Shown: one piece after another, positions 52,801 through 60,860 of the stretch
Layout of the letters: every line of letters starts with the position of its first letter
Position numbering within the stretch: position 1 is the stretch's first letter
Origin: Georgenia_A wangjunii
GTDB taxonomy: Bacteria; Actinomycetota; Actinomycetes; Actinomycetales; Actinomycetaceae
DNA: 64,000 nucleotides
Direction: 5' to 3' (one strand)
NCBI RefSeq assembly: GCF_036421915.1
Contig: NZ_JAZGOM010000001.1
Notes under the pieces: generated by a model
Told to the model about the DNA's origin: nothing
Database searches by the model: none
Seen by the model: the letters and a program-made list of their open reading frames with translations, nothing else
Made by a program: the position numbers and the translations under genes

Positions 52801-54596
52801 CCACCTACGTCCCCGCGCGCACCGGGCTGCACCTGCTCGACGCGCTCTTCGAGAACATCCCCGAGATCGACTGGCGCGAGGGAACGGTCTACCCGACCCA
52901 GCGGTGCGAGACGGAGACGGACATCTGCTGGATCGACCGCCTCAGCGGTGACCGGGACGTGCGCTTCCAGCTCGAGGCCGGCGTCGACCCCGACGAGATC
53001 GTCGCGGGCTGGCAGGACGGCCTCGACTCCTTCTCCGAGCGGGTGGCGCCGTACCGCCTCTACGCCCCGGCCAGCGCGGTCGAGTCCCGTGCGACGACGC
53101 CGACGCTGCGCCTCGGCGTCGAGGTGCTCCTCGAGGACCAGGCCGACGTCCTCGCGGGCAAGCGGGTCGGCCTCATCACGAACCCGACCGGCGTCGACAG
53201 CGAGCTCACGCACACGATGGACCTGCTCATCGCCGGTGAGGAGGAGGGCGACTACGAGCTGACGGCGCTGTACGCCCCGGAGCACGGCATCCTCGGCGGC
53301 GCGCCAGCAGGTGCGAGCGTCGAGAGCTACGTCGACCCGCGCACCGGCCTGACGGTGTGGTCGCTCTACGGCGCGACCCAGCGCCCGACGGCGGAGATGC
53401 TCTCCGACGTCGACGTGCTCGTCTTCGACATCCAGGACATCGGGGCACGCTTCTACACGTACATCTGGTCGATGTACTACGCCATGGACGCCGCGGCGGA
53501 GTTCGGCAAGGACTTCGTCGTCCTCGACCGGCCGAACCCGCTCGGTGACCGCATGGACGGGCCGGTCCTCGACCCGGCGCTGTCCTCCTTCGTCGGGCTG
53601 CGGGAGATCCCCATGCAGCACGGCCTGACGGCGGGCGAGCTCGCCGCGCTCTTCAACGGCGAGTTCCTCGACGAGCCGGTGGAGAACTTCTCCGTCGTCG
53701 AGATGGACGGGTACGACCCGGCCGACTTCGTCGAGGGCTACGGGCTCGAGTGGGTGCTGCCCTCGCCGAACATCCCGACCCTGGAGACGGCGTGGGCCTA
53801 CGCCGGCACGGGTCTCATCGAGTCGCTCGACGCCTCGGAGGGCCGCGGGACGACCAAGCCGTTCCTGTGGACCGGTCACGGCGCCATCGACGAGGTCGAG
53901 GCGTACGCCCTGGCCGAGGACCTCAACTCGCGCGGTCTCGAGGGCGTCCACTTCCGGCCGATGTTCGCCAACCCGACGACGAGCAAGCAGGCCGGGGTGC
54001 TCTCCGGCGGCGTCGAGATCCACATCACCGACCCGGCGACCTACGTGCCGGTCAGGGTGGGGCTCCACCTCGTCGACGCGCTCCTCCACACCGAGGGCGT
54101 CGACTGGCGCGAGGGCACCATCTACCCGAACCAGCGCTGCGAGACGGAGTCGGACACGTGCTGGATCGACCGGCTCACCGGTGACAAGAGCGTGCGTATG
54201 CAGCTCGAGGCCGGTGTCGACCCCGACGAGATCATCGCCGGCTGGGCCGACGAGCTCGCCGCGTTCGACGCCCTCGCGGAGCAGTACCGGCTCTACTCCG
54301 GCGAGGTGCCGACCGGTCCGGAGATCTCGGTCGAGGCGGGCACGCGGTGCGTCGTCGGCCGCGTCGTCGAGACCGTCCGGGTGACCAACGAGGCGGGCGT
54401 GCCGGTCGAGGTGGCCATCACCTCCCCGCACGGGACGCGGACGGTGACGATCGCGGAGGACCGCGCGACGTCCGTCGCCTTCAGTACCCGGACCGCCTCC
54501 GTGGACGTCGGTGAGGTGACCGCGGTCGCGAGCGCCGAGGGGGTCGAGCCGACCACGACGGTGACCGCGACGTACGACGCCCGCGCCTGCGGCTAG
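49857..54596 (+). CDS. Secreted fusion: GH3 NagZ-like N-acetylglucosaminidase plus two GH171 NamZ-like muramidase domains
   Basis: 1579 residues from the ATG at 49857 with signal peptide (RRRGLAGATAGLLLLATMTP then AAAAV). Residues about 40-600 are a GH3 beta-N-acetylglucosaminidase with the NagZ motif KHFPGHGDTAVDSH (Lys233; Asp244/His246 dyad) and nucleophile Asp319 in VIVTDALNM. After a small beta-rich linker come two DUF1343 domains (about 669-1072 and 1081-1480), the family of Bacillus NamZ, an exo-beta-N-acetylmuramidase. A C-terminal Ig-like domain (about 1487-1579) ends it. In B. subtilis nagZ and namZ are separate adjacent genes. The fusion should strip GlcNAc and MurNAc from glycan ends outside the cell. 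Confidence 0.9.
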   Translation: MSRAHRRRGLAGATAGLLLLATMTPAAAAVDEPSQHGVDIDAIVSGMTLEEKVGQMFVPYMYGSAIDEQDNRNIGPSGVRSIGEMIDEFHPGGLIYFGWSNNLNSPGQVAQLSNDIQERATAGDGIPMTLSIDQEEGVVVRLPQPSAQLPGAMALGATRNPEHARDAARITAEKLAAVGVNQDYSPLADVNSNAENPVIGVRAFGGDTALVSSLVAAQVRGFQDDGGISASVKHFPGHGDTAVDSHYGVPLIDKSEEEFRAEDLPPFQAAIDAGTDSIMTAHIVVPALDPSGRPATFSRPILTDLLREEMGFDGVIVTDALNMQGARDEFGDERVPVEAILAGADQMLMPPNLRVAYDGVMDAVESGEITEERIEESVHRILEQKAKRGLLEDAMVDLDAVDDVMATPEHYATSAAIADDSITLLSNDGVLPLADGAEVFLTGWGGAARLDAMAAELTAHGADVTTHPAAEPGSGAITTAVNASAGHDAVVVLTQSGTFAPTAPQQALVAALADGDVPVAQVSVRNPYDVAHTAETDAAIAAYSYADVSLQATARVLMGEVDPEGRLPVMVPTADGSGELFALGHGLRYSTLVTPDPVVFTDRSGTDADVFTVPATEGVVYQRDGETVAAGAHPGSGEVTITAVPAEGYSFAWNVETSWTHTFDPEERTPTVRLGVEVLVEDQLESLAGKRVGLITNPTGVDSELTHTMDVLIANQEEGDYELTALYAPEHGILGGAPAGANVESYVDPRTGLAVWSLYGATQRPTAEMLEDVDVLLFDIQDIGARFYTYIWTMYYAIDAAGEYGKDFMILDRPNPLGDRMDGAVLDPALSSFVGLREIPMQHGLTVGELGLFFNTELVPNPVENFSVVEMDGYDPADFVDGYGLEWVLPSPNIPTLETAWAYAGTGLVESINASEGRGTTKPFLWVGHSAIDEVEAYDLAQDLNSRGLEGVHFRPMFANPTTSKEAGRLSGGVEIHVTDPATYVPARTGLHLLDALFENIPEIDWREGTVYPTQRCETETDICWIDRLSGDRDVRFQLEAGVDPDEIVAGWQDGLDSFSERVAPYRLYAPASAVESRATTPTLRLGVEVLLEDQADVLAGKRVGLITNPTGVDSELTHTMDLLIAGEEEGDYELTALYAPEHGILGGAPAGASVESYVDPRTGLTVWSLYGATQRPTAEMLSDVDVLVFDIQDIGARFYTYIWSMYYAMDAAAEFGKDFVVLDRPNPLGDRMDGPVLDPALSSFVGLREIPMQHGLTAGELAALFNGEFLDEPVENFSVVEMDGYDPADFVEGYGLEWVLPSPNIPTLETAWAYAGTGLIESLDASEGRGTTKPFLWTGHGAIDEVEAYALAEDLNSRGLEGVHFRPMFANPTTSKQAGVLSGGVEIHITDPATYVPVRVGLHLVDALLHTEGVDWREGTIYPNQRCETESDTCWIDRLTGDKSVRMQLEAGVDPDEIIAGWADELAAFDALAEQYRLYSGEVPTGPEISVEAGTRCVVGRVVETVRVTNEAGVPVEVAITSPHGTRTVTIAEDRATSVAFSTRTASVDVGEVTAVASAEGVEPTTTVTATYDARACG
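51861..54300 (+). repeat. Tandem 1236-nt internal duplication of the NamZ-like domain
   Basis: Copy 1 runs from 51861 to about 53071 and copy 2 from 53097 to about 54300, a 1236-nt (412-codon) period. Both open with TPTxRLGVEVLxEDQ and close with YRLY. Long stretches are identical at DNA level, for example around AAGCGGGTCGGCCTCATCAC, indicating recent duplication or gene conversion. Confidence 0.9.
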
Positions 54597-54737
54597 GACG
54601 AGCGCCAGGGAGGGGCCGGCACCGCACGGGTGCCGGCCCCTCGTGCGCCTGCCGCACCGCCGTCCCGGGCACGGGGCCCGCGGCGGGGCGCACGGCCCGG
54701 GTGCCGGCCCGGACGCCGTCGGAGAGAGGATCGAGTC

Positions 54738-57698
54738 ATGACACCCGCACGAACCGCAGCCCACACCGCGCCGGCCTGGGCGCGCGCGCTGCCCGGCGCC
54801 GTGAGCACGTCCGAGACCGACCGCGCCCGCATGGCGCCGGACGCCTCGCACTACCTCCTGCGCCCCCGCGCCGTCGCCACGCCCCGGGACCTCGCCGAGG
54901 TGGCGGCGCTCATGGCCGGCGTGAGCGCCATGGCTGACCCGGTGCCGCTGACGTTCCGCTCGGGCGGCACGAGCCTGTCCGGGCAGGCCGTCACCGACGG
55001 CCTGCTCGTCGACGTCCGCCGGCACCAGGCAGGCGTCGAGGTCCTCGACGGCGGCGCCCGCGTGCGGTGCCAGCCCGGCGCCGTCCTCCGGCGCGTCAAC
55101 GCCGCCCTCGCGCGCCACGGCCGCCGGCTCGGTCCCGACCCGGCGAGCGAGATCGCGTGCACGCTCGGTGGGGTCATCGCCAACAACTCCTCGGGGATGA
55201 CGGCCGGCACGACGACGACCGCCTACCGCACGCTCGAGTCGATGGTCCTCGTCCTGCCCAGCGGGACCGTCGTCGACACCGCGGCGCCCGACGCCGACGC
55301 CCGGCTCCGCGAGCGCGAGCCGGAGCTCCACGCCGGGCTCCTGCGCCTGCGGGACACCGTGCGCTCCGACGCGCGGCTGCGCGCGGTCGTCGAGCACCAG
55401 TTCTCGATGAAGAACACGATGGGCTACGGGCTCAACGCCCTGCTCGACCACGACACCGCCGTCGAGATCCTCGCCCACCTCGTCGTCGGCTCCGAGGGGA
55501 CGCTCGCCTACGTCGGCGAGGTGACGCTGCGGACCGTGCCGGCCCTGCCGCACGCCGCGACGACCCTCCTCGTCCTCGACTCGATCGACCGCGCGACCGA
55601 CGCCCTCCCGGCGCTCACCGCGGCCGGGGCCGTCGCGATCGAGCTCATGGACGCGTCCTCGCTGCGGGTGGCGCAGCGGGACGCCCGCGCCGACGCCTTC
55701 CTGCGCGGGCTGCGCGTCGAGGAGCACACGGCGCTGCTCGTCGAGCTCCAGCACGCCGACCCCGACGGCCTGGCGGCCCTGCGCGCCGACCTCGAGCCCG
55801 TGCTCGGCACGCTCGGCGTCAGCGCCGCCGCGCCCCTCACGTCCGACCCCGCCGCCCGCGCGGCGATGTGGCACGTGCGCAAGGGCCTGTACGCCACGGT
55901 CGCAGGGGCGCGGCCCACCGGGACGACGGCGCTCCTCGAGGACGTCGTCGTCCCCCCGGCCGCCCTCACCGGCACGGTGCGCCAGCTCCGTGCGCTCCTC
56001 GCCCGGTACGGCTACGACGACGCCGTCACCTTCGGCCACGCGCGCGACGCCAACCTCCACTTCATGATCAACCCGCGGCTCGACGAGCAGCGCGAGCTCG
56101 ACGCCTACGCCGCCTTCACCGAGGACCTCGTCGACCTCGTCCTCGGCGCGGACGGCTCCCTCAAGGCGGAGCACGGCACGGGGCGGATCATGGCGCCGTT
56201 CGTCCGGCGGCAGTACGGCGACGAGCTCTACGCCGTCATGCGCGAGGTCAAGCGCTTGTGCGACCCGCGTGGCCTGCTCAACCCCGGCGTCCTCCTCACC
56301 GAGGACCCCCAGGCGCACCTGCGCCACGTCAAGGCCTACCCGGCCGTCCACCCCGAGCTCGACCGGTGCGTCGAGTGCGGCTACTGCGAGCCGGCCTGCC
56401 CGTCCCGGAACACGACGACGACGCCCCGCCAGCGCATCGTCCTCCTCCGCGAGATCGCCCGCGCCGAGCCGGCCCGCCGCCGCGAGCTCGAGCGGGACTA
56501 CGACTACGCCTCCGTCCAGACGTGCGCCGCCGACTCGTTGTGCGCGGTCTCGTGCCCGGTCGACATCGACACCGGGGCCGTCATGAAGGGGTTCCGGGCG
56601 GAGGCCCGCGGCCCCGTCGTCCAGGCGCTCGGGGCGGGGGCCGCCACGGCGTGGGGGCCCGCGACGACGGCGCTGCGCGGGGCGCTCGGCGTCGCCGACG
56701 CCCTCCCCGGTGCAGCGGTGTCCGGGGCCTCCCGGGCGGCGCGCGCCGTCGTCGGGCAGAAGGGACGGGACTGGGTGCCGCAGGTGGGCGGCGACCTGCC
56801 CGGGCCTGGCCGGGCGCGGTCCGGCCTGCGGCGCACCACCGCGGGCGGGGCAGCGCAGCGTGGTCGGGAAGGTGCGGGATCGGCCGCCGGGGCGGCTCCC
56901 GGTACCGGCGCGCGCCCCGACGTGGCCGCGGACAGCGTCCCCCGCCCGGGGGCGGCCGACGTCGTGTTCTTCCCGGCGTGCATCGGGGCGCTGTTCGGGC
57001 CCGAGGGGACGAGCTGCGGTGTCAGCGAGGCGTTCGTGCGCCTGTGCGAGCGCGCCGGGCTGGCCGTCGCCGTCCCGGAGGGCATCGACGGCCTCTGCTG
57101 CGGCACGGTCTGGGAGTCCAAGGGACTCACCGACGGCGCGGCGACGATGGCGCGGCGCGTGGCGGCCGCGGTATGGGACCTCACGGACGGGGCGCGGCTG
57201 CCACTCGTGAGCGACGCCTCGAGCTGTACCCACGGCCTCACGAAGATCGGCGCCTCGCTCAGCGGCGAGGACGCCCGCCGGTGGGCGCGGGTGCGCGTCG
57301 TCGACGCCGTGACGTTCACGCGCGAGCGGCTGCTCCCGGCGCTCGACGTGCCCGCGGACCGCCGCCTCGACCGCCTCGTCGTCCACCCGACGTGCTCGGC
57401 CGGCCACCTCGGCGCCGTCGCGGACCTCGCACAGGTCGCGCAGGCCGCCGCCCAGACGGTCACCGTGCCCGTCGGGTGGGGATGCTGCGGGACCGCCGGC
57501 GACCGCGGGATGCTCCACCCCGAGCTGCCCGCCGGTGCGACCGAGCTCGAGGCCACCGAGGTCGCCGAGCTCGAGAGCGCGGGCGGCGCTTTCGACTCCT
57601 ACGTCTCGTGCAACCGCACGTGCGAGATGGGGATGACGGCGGCGACCGGGCGGCCCTACCGGCACGTGCTCGAGGTGCTGGAGGAAGTCACGCGCTGA
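54738..57698 (+). CDS. FAD/4Fe-4S D-lactate (2-hydroxyacid) dehydrogenase-type protein
   Basis: 986 residues from the ATG at 54738. The N-terminal FAD-linked oxidase domain (about 45-530) has LTFRSGGTSLSGQAV, SEIACTLGGVIANNSSGM, VGSEGTLAYVGEVTLR and GHARDANLHFMINPR. Two 4Fe-4S sites follow (CVECGYCEPACPS and CAADSLCAVSCP), then a linker and a CCG-domain region with GLCCGTVW and GWGCCGTAGDRGM. This is the single-chain Dld3/GlcD-GlcF fusion architecture that oxidises D-lactate or glycolate to the keto acid and passes electrons to quinones. Substrate not provable here. D-lactate can come from MurNAc breakdown, which makes the neighbourhood suggestive. Confidence 0.88.
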   Translation: MTPARTAAHTAPAWARALPGAVSTSETDRARMAPDASHYLLRPRAVATPRDLAEVAALMAGVSAMADPVPLTFRSGGTSLSGQAVTDGLLVDVRRHQAGVEVLDGGARVRCQPGAVLRRVNAALARHGRRLGPDPASEIACTLGGVIANNSSGMTAGTTTTAYRTLESMVLVLPSGTVVDTAAPDADARLREREPELHAGLLRLRDTVRSDARLRAVVEHQFSMKNTMGYGLNALLDHDTAVEILAHLVVGSEGTLAYVGEVTLRTVPALPHAATTLLVLDSIDRATDALPALTAAGAVAIELMDASSLRVAQRDARADAFLRGLRVEEHTALLVELQHADPDGLAALRADLEPVLGTLGVSAAAPLTSDPAARAAMWHVRKGLYATVAGARPTGTTALLEDVVVPPAALTGTVRQLRALLARYGYDDAVTFGHARDANLHFMINPRLDEQRELDAYAAFTEDLVDLVLGADGSLKAEHGTGRIMAPFVRRQYGDELYAVMREVKRLCDPRGLLNPGVLLTEDPQAHLRHVKAYPAVHPELDRCVECGYCEPACPSRNTTTTPRQRIVLLREIARAEPARRRELERDYDYASVQTCAADSLCAVSCPVDIDTGAVMKGFRAEARGPVVQALGAGAATAWGPATTALRGALGVADALPGAAVSGASRAARAVVGQKGRDWVPQVGGDLPGPGRARSGLRRTTAGGAAQRGREGAGSAAGAAPGTGARPDVAADSVPRPGAADVVFFPACIGALFGPEGTSCGVSEAFVRLCERAGLAVAVPEGIDGLCCGTVWESKGLTDGAATMARRVAAAVWDLTDGARLPLVSDASSCTHGLTKIGASLSGEDARRWARVRVVDAVTFTRERLLPALDVPADRRLDRLVVHPTCSAGHLGAVADLAQVAQAAAQTVTVPVGWGCCGTAGDRGMLHPELPAGATELEATEVAELESAGGAFDSYVSCNRTCEMGMTAATGRPYRHVLEVLEEVTR

Positions 57699-57735
57699 GG
57701 TGCTGCTCGCCGGGCCGGGGCCGGGCCGGGTAGCG

Positions 57736-57857
57736 GGCGGGCCGGGCTGCGCCCGGTCTTCCATCCGCCGCTCGTTCCTCCCTGTTCCCGCCAGGCCCGC
57801 CACGACGCGGGCGCAGCCCGGCCCGCCGCCCGGTCATCCGCCGTTCGTTCCTCTCCA
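57736..57857. repeat. Intergenic 20-bp inverted repeat with flanking direct repeats
   Basis: GGCGGGCCGGGCTGCGCCCG at 57736-57755 has a perfect reverse complement at 57808-57827. The direct repeat CATCCGCCG(C/T)TCGTTCCTC occurs at about 57762-57780 and 57835-57853. No ORF fits the gap 57699-57946. Could be a terminator plus a small repetitive extragenic element; copies elsewhere in the genome would decide. Confidence 0.6.
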
Positions 57858-57946
57858 CCGGGCCCTGGGAAAGTCCGACCCATCCGGGTGGCCGTCGGCT
57901 CCGAACCCTTGGTGACAGATGAGGAACGACCACGGAGGAACCGATC

Positions 57947-59269
57947 ATGAGCACCATCCGCCCCACCCGAGCCACCGCCTCGCTCGCCATTGCGATGGCC
58001 CTCACCCTCGGCCTGTCCGCCTGCGGCAGCGACATGGAGGACGAGGCGACGCCGCAGAGCACGCAGTCGACGACCACGACGCCGGCACCCGAGATGACCG
58101 ACCACTCCACGATGGACGGGGCGGCGAGCGCCGTCATGCCGATGGGCACCGGCGACCCCTTCGCCGACGCGCGCACCGCGGCGCAGCACATGCCCGAGAC
58201 GGCGTTGACGCTCGCCTCCGGCTTCGTCACCGCGCTCGAGATCCCGGGCGAGGTCGACTCCGACGCAGCGAGCCTGCGCGCAGCCCTCACCTCCCTGCTC
58301 CAGGAGCACGTCTACCTCGCCGGCATCGCCGTCGCGACGGCGTACGTCGCCGGGCCGGACTCGGCCGAGTTCGAGGGCGCGGCCGCCACGCTCGACGTCA
58401 ACTCCGTCGCCCTCTCCGAGGCCATCGGCTCGCTCGCCGGCGCGGAGAAGGGGGACGCGTTCCTCGCCCTGTGGCGCGAGCACGTCGGCTACTTCGTCGA
58501 CTACGCCGTCGCCGCCCAGGCCGGGGACACCACCGCGCTCGAGGAGGCCACGGCCAACCTCGAGGGCTACACCCAGGACGCCGGCGCGTTCTTCGAGGAC
58601 ATCAGCGCCGGGGCCCTGCCCGCCGCGGACATCGCCATGTCGCTCCAGATGCACGTGACCACGCTCAGCGCCGCGATCGACGACCTCGCCGCCGGCAGCC
58701 CGGAGGCGTACGCCTCCCTCCAGGAGGCAGCCGCCCACGTCGGTGAGGGCGCGGCGACCATCGCCGCCGGTCTCGCGACCGCCACGGAGATGACGGGAGA
58801 CCCGAACGACGAGGCCTCGACCCTGCGCGCCCAGCTGACCGCCGGGTTGCAGGAGCACGTCTACCTCGCCGGGATCGCCGTCTTCACCGCCTACACGACC
58901 GAGGGCGGTACGGAGTCGGAGGCCTTCACGGCCGCGGCGGGCGTCCTCGACGCCAACTCGGTCGCGCTCTCCGAGGCGGTCGGCTCCCTCGCCGGTGAGG
59001 AGCAGGGCGCGGCGTTCCTCGAGCTGTGGCGCGAGCACATCGGCTACTTCGTCGACTACGCGAATGCCATCGCGACGGGCGACGACGAGGCGGCCCAGGC
59101 GGCCCTCGTCGAGCTCGACGACTACCGCCCCACGGCGGGTGCGTTCTTCGAGGAGATCTCCGGCGGCGAGCTTCCCGCCGACGCGATCGCCGAGGGCCTG
59201 GCCATGCACGTGCAGACCCTGGCCGGCGCGATCGACTCCCTCGCCGCGGCCCTCGTCACCACGCGCTGA
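57947..59269 (+). CDS. Lipoprotein with two 183-residue helical repeats, each with four conserved histidines
   Basis: 440 residues with lipobox LSAC (Cys26). A Met/Thr/His-bearing stretch (about 35-68) is followed by two repeats. Repeat 1 has His81, Glu-His120-121 (QEHVYLAGI), Glu-His178-179 (WREHVGYFVDYA) and His236 (MHV). Repeat 2 has His264, His304 (QEHVYLAGI), His364 (WREHIGYFVDYA) and His421 (MHV). Ala-rich helices otherwise. The regular His/Glu spacing suggests metal or heme binding, but I recognise no named family. GGAGG precedes the ATG. Just upstream of a sigK/rskA-type pair. Confidence 0.75.
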   Translation: MSTIRPTRATASLAIAMALTLGLSACGSDMEDEATPQSTQSTTTTPAPEMTDHSTMDGAASAVMPMGTGDPFADARTAAQHMPETALTLASGFVTALEIPGEVDSDAASLRAALTSLLQEHVYLAGIAVATAYVAGPDSAEFEGAAATLDVNSVALSEAIGSLAGAEKGDAFLALWREHVGYFVDYAVAAQAGDTTALEEATANLEGYTQDAGAFFEDISAGALPAADIAMSLQMHVTTLSAAIDDLAAGSPEAYASLQEAAAHVGEGAATIAAGLATATEMTGDPNDEASTLRAQLTAGLQEHVYLAGIAVFTAYTTEGGTESEAFTAAAGVLDANSVALSEAVGSLAGEEQGAAFLELWREHIGYFVDYANAIATGDDEAAQAALVELDDYRPTAGAFFEEISGGELPADAIAEGLAMHVQTLAGAIDSLAAALVTTR

Positions 59270-59281
59270 CGGACCACTCCG

Positions 59282-59307
59282 GCGGGGCCGCGGATCCCCG
59301 GCCCCGC
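59282..59307 (+). terminator. Hairpin terminator after the four-histidine lipoprotein gene
   Basis: GCGGGGCCG (59282-59290) pairs with CGGCCCCGC (59299-59307) around an 8-nt loop, 13 nt after the stop. No T-run. A CTGTCCACA (DnaA-box-like) on the minus strand at 59334-59326 follows. Confidence 0.6.
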
Positions 59308-59397
59308 TGGACGGCTGTGGACAGCCCCGGTCGGACGCGGGTGCCCCGACCGAGGCCCGCGTCTGCGGGGCCGGCTCCCGCAGGGCACACTTGCGCG

Positions 59398-59991
59398 GTG
59401 ACCTCGCCCGGGCGTGACTCCGCCGGTACGGCGCCCCGGACCGAGCGGGGCGCCCGCGCGACGACGCTGCTCGCCCGGGTCGCGGACGGGGACGAGGTCG
59501 CGTTCGCGGCGCTCTACGACGAGGCCGCACCGACCGTCTACGGGACGGCGCTGCGGGTCCTGCGGGACCGGGACCACGCCGCCGAGGTGACCCAGGAGGT
59601 CATGACCGAGGTGTGGCGGACCGCGGCCCGGTTCGACGCCGCCCGCGGGTCGGCCCTCGCGTGGATCTCCACGATGGGTCACCGCCGCGCGGTGGACCGG
59701 GTGCGGGCCGTGCAGTCCCAGCGCGACCGCGACGGCCTCGCCGCCCAGCGGTCCTACGAGCGTCCCTACGACGACGTCCAGGAGACGGTGGAGCGAACGG
59801 TGGAGCAGAGCAGGGTGCAGGAGTGCCTCGGCGGGCTGAGCGACCTCCAGCGCGACGCCGTCCTTCGGGCCTTCTACGGCGGCCGGAGCTACCGTGAGGT
59901 GGCGGCCGACACCGGCGCCGCCCTTCCGACCATCAAGTCCCGCATCCGTGACGGGCTCATCCGGCTCCGCGACTGCCTGGGGGTGGACTGA
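59398..59991 (+). CDS. ECF sigma factor, SigK-like
   Basis: 197 residues from the GTG at 59398. Region 2: LARVADGDEVAFAALYDEAA, then TALRVLRDRDHAAEVTQEVM and RTAARFDAARGSALAWISTM. Region 4: LSDLQRDAVLRAFYGGRSYR, EVAADTGAALPTIKSRIRDG. The order and the downstream RskA-type anti-sigma gene (2 nt later) match SigK in actinobacteria. It may control the adjacent lipoprotein gene, a typical regulon pattern, but no promoter match was tested. CACACT ends 6 nt before the start codon. Confidence 0.9.
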   Translation: MTSPGRDSAGTAPRTERGARATTLLARVADGDEVAFAALYDEAAPTVYGTALRVLRDRDHAAEVTQEVMTEVWRTAARFDAARGSALAWISTMGHRRAVDRVRAVQSQRDRDGLAAQRSYERPYDDVQETVERTVEQSRVQECLGGLSDLQRDAVLRAFYGGRSYREVAADTGAALPTIKSRIRDGLIRLRDCLGVD

Positions 59992-59993
59992 CC

Positions 59994-60839
59994 GTGCGTG
60001 GGCAGGACGAGCGCGACCTCCTCGGCGCGTGGGCCCTCGACGCCCTCGACGGGCCCGAGCGCGACGCCGTCGAGCGGGCGATGGCGCGCGACCCCGAGCT
60101 CGCCGCTGAGGGCCGCGCGCTCCAGGAGGTGGCCGCCCTGCTGGCCGCCGACTCCGCCGCGCCCCCGCCGGGGGCGGTGCGGGCCCGCACGCTCGACGCG
60201 ATCGCGCGGACCCCGCAGGAGCGGCCCGCACCCGGGGCCGCGGAGGGCGGGCCCGCTTCGGCGCCCGCCGGGAGCGGCGGGCCGTCCCGGGCACCCGCTC
60301 GCGACGCGGGGCCGGCCGCGACGACCGCCCAGGGACGCGGCTCTGCGAAGGGCGGCTCCGCCGACGTCGTCCCGCTCGGTGCCTACCGCGCGCGCCGGAG
60401 GGAGCGGTGGCTCGCCGCCGCGGCCGTCCTCGTGGCCGCAGCCGTCCCGAGCGTCCTCGCCATCGAGCAGGGCAGGCGGGCGGACGAGGCCGAGGAGCAG
60501 GTCGCGATCGTGGCGGAGGCGCTCGCCGAGCCGGGTGCGACGCTCGTGAGCGAGGACGTGGCCGGGGGCGGGCGGGCCGTCGCCGTCGTCGGTGCGGAGG
60601 CCGCCGTGTTCGCCGCGGACGGGCTCGGCGAGCTCGCCGCCGACGAGGTCTACCAGCTGTGGGTCATCGACGACGGCGGCCCCGAGTCCGCGGGCGTCCT
60701 CGTCGTCGCCGACGGGCGGGTCAGCGCCGAGGTCGAGGACCTTCCGGCCGGGGCCGTGCTCGCCATGACGGTCGAGCCCGCCGGCGGGTCGACCCAGCCG
60801 ACGAGCGACCCGGTCGTCGCGATCTCGGCCGGCGGCTGA
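59994..60839 (+). CDS. Anti-sigma factor, RskA-like
   Basis: 281 residues; GTG start 2 nt after the sigma gene stop, so translationally coupled. The N-terminal anti-sigma region ERDLLGAWALDALDGPERDA carries the zinc-independent RskA-type helices. A Pro/Ala/Gly-rich linker and a membrane helix (LAAAAVLVAAAVPSVLAI, about 137-154) are followed by the extracytoplasmic RskA domain with VYQLWVIDDGGPESAGVLVV and VLAMTVEPAGGSTQPTS. Would hold the sigma factor until an extracellular signal triggers its proteolysis. Confidence 0.9.
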   Translation: MRGQDERDLLGAWALDALDGPERDAVERAMARDPELAAEGRALQEVAALLAADSAAPPPGAVRARTLDAIARTPQERPAPGAAEGGPASAPAGSGGPSRAPARDAGPAATTAQGRGSAKGGSADVVPLGAYRARRRERWLAAAAVLVAAAVPSVLAIEQGRRADEAEEQVAIVAEALAEPGATLVSEDVAGGGRAVAVVGAEAAVFAADGLGELAADEVYQLWVIDDGGPESAGVLVVADGRVSAEVEDLPAGAVLAMTVEPAGGSTQPTSDPVVAISAGG

Positions 60840-60860
60840 GCGGCGCCCCGGGCGCGGTCC

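Noticed and set aside
49776..57803. Very long open frame (2675 codons) on the minus strand opposite the glycosidase and dehydrogenase genes
   Set aside because: GC-rich codon bias leaves the antisense frame free of stops. The plus-strand genes have clear domains, while the antisense product is Arg/Val/Asp-rich with no motif.
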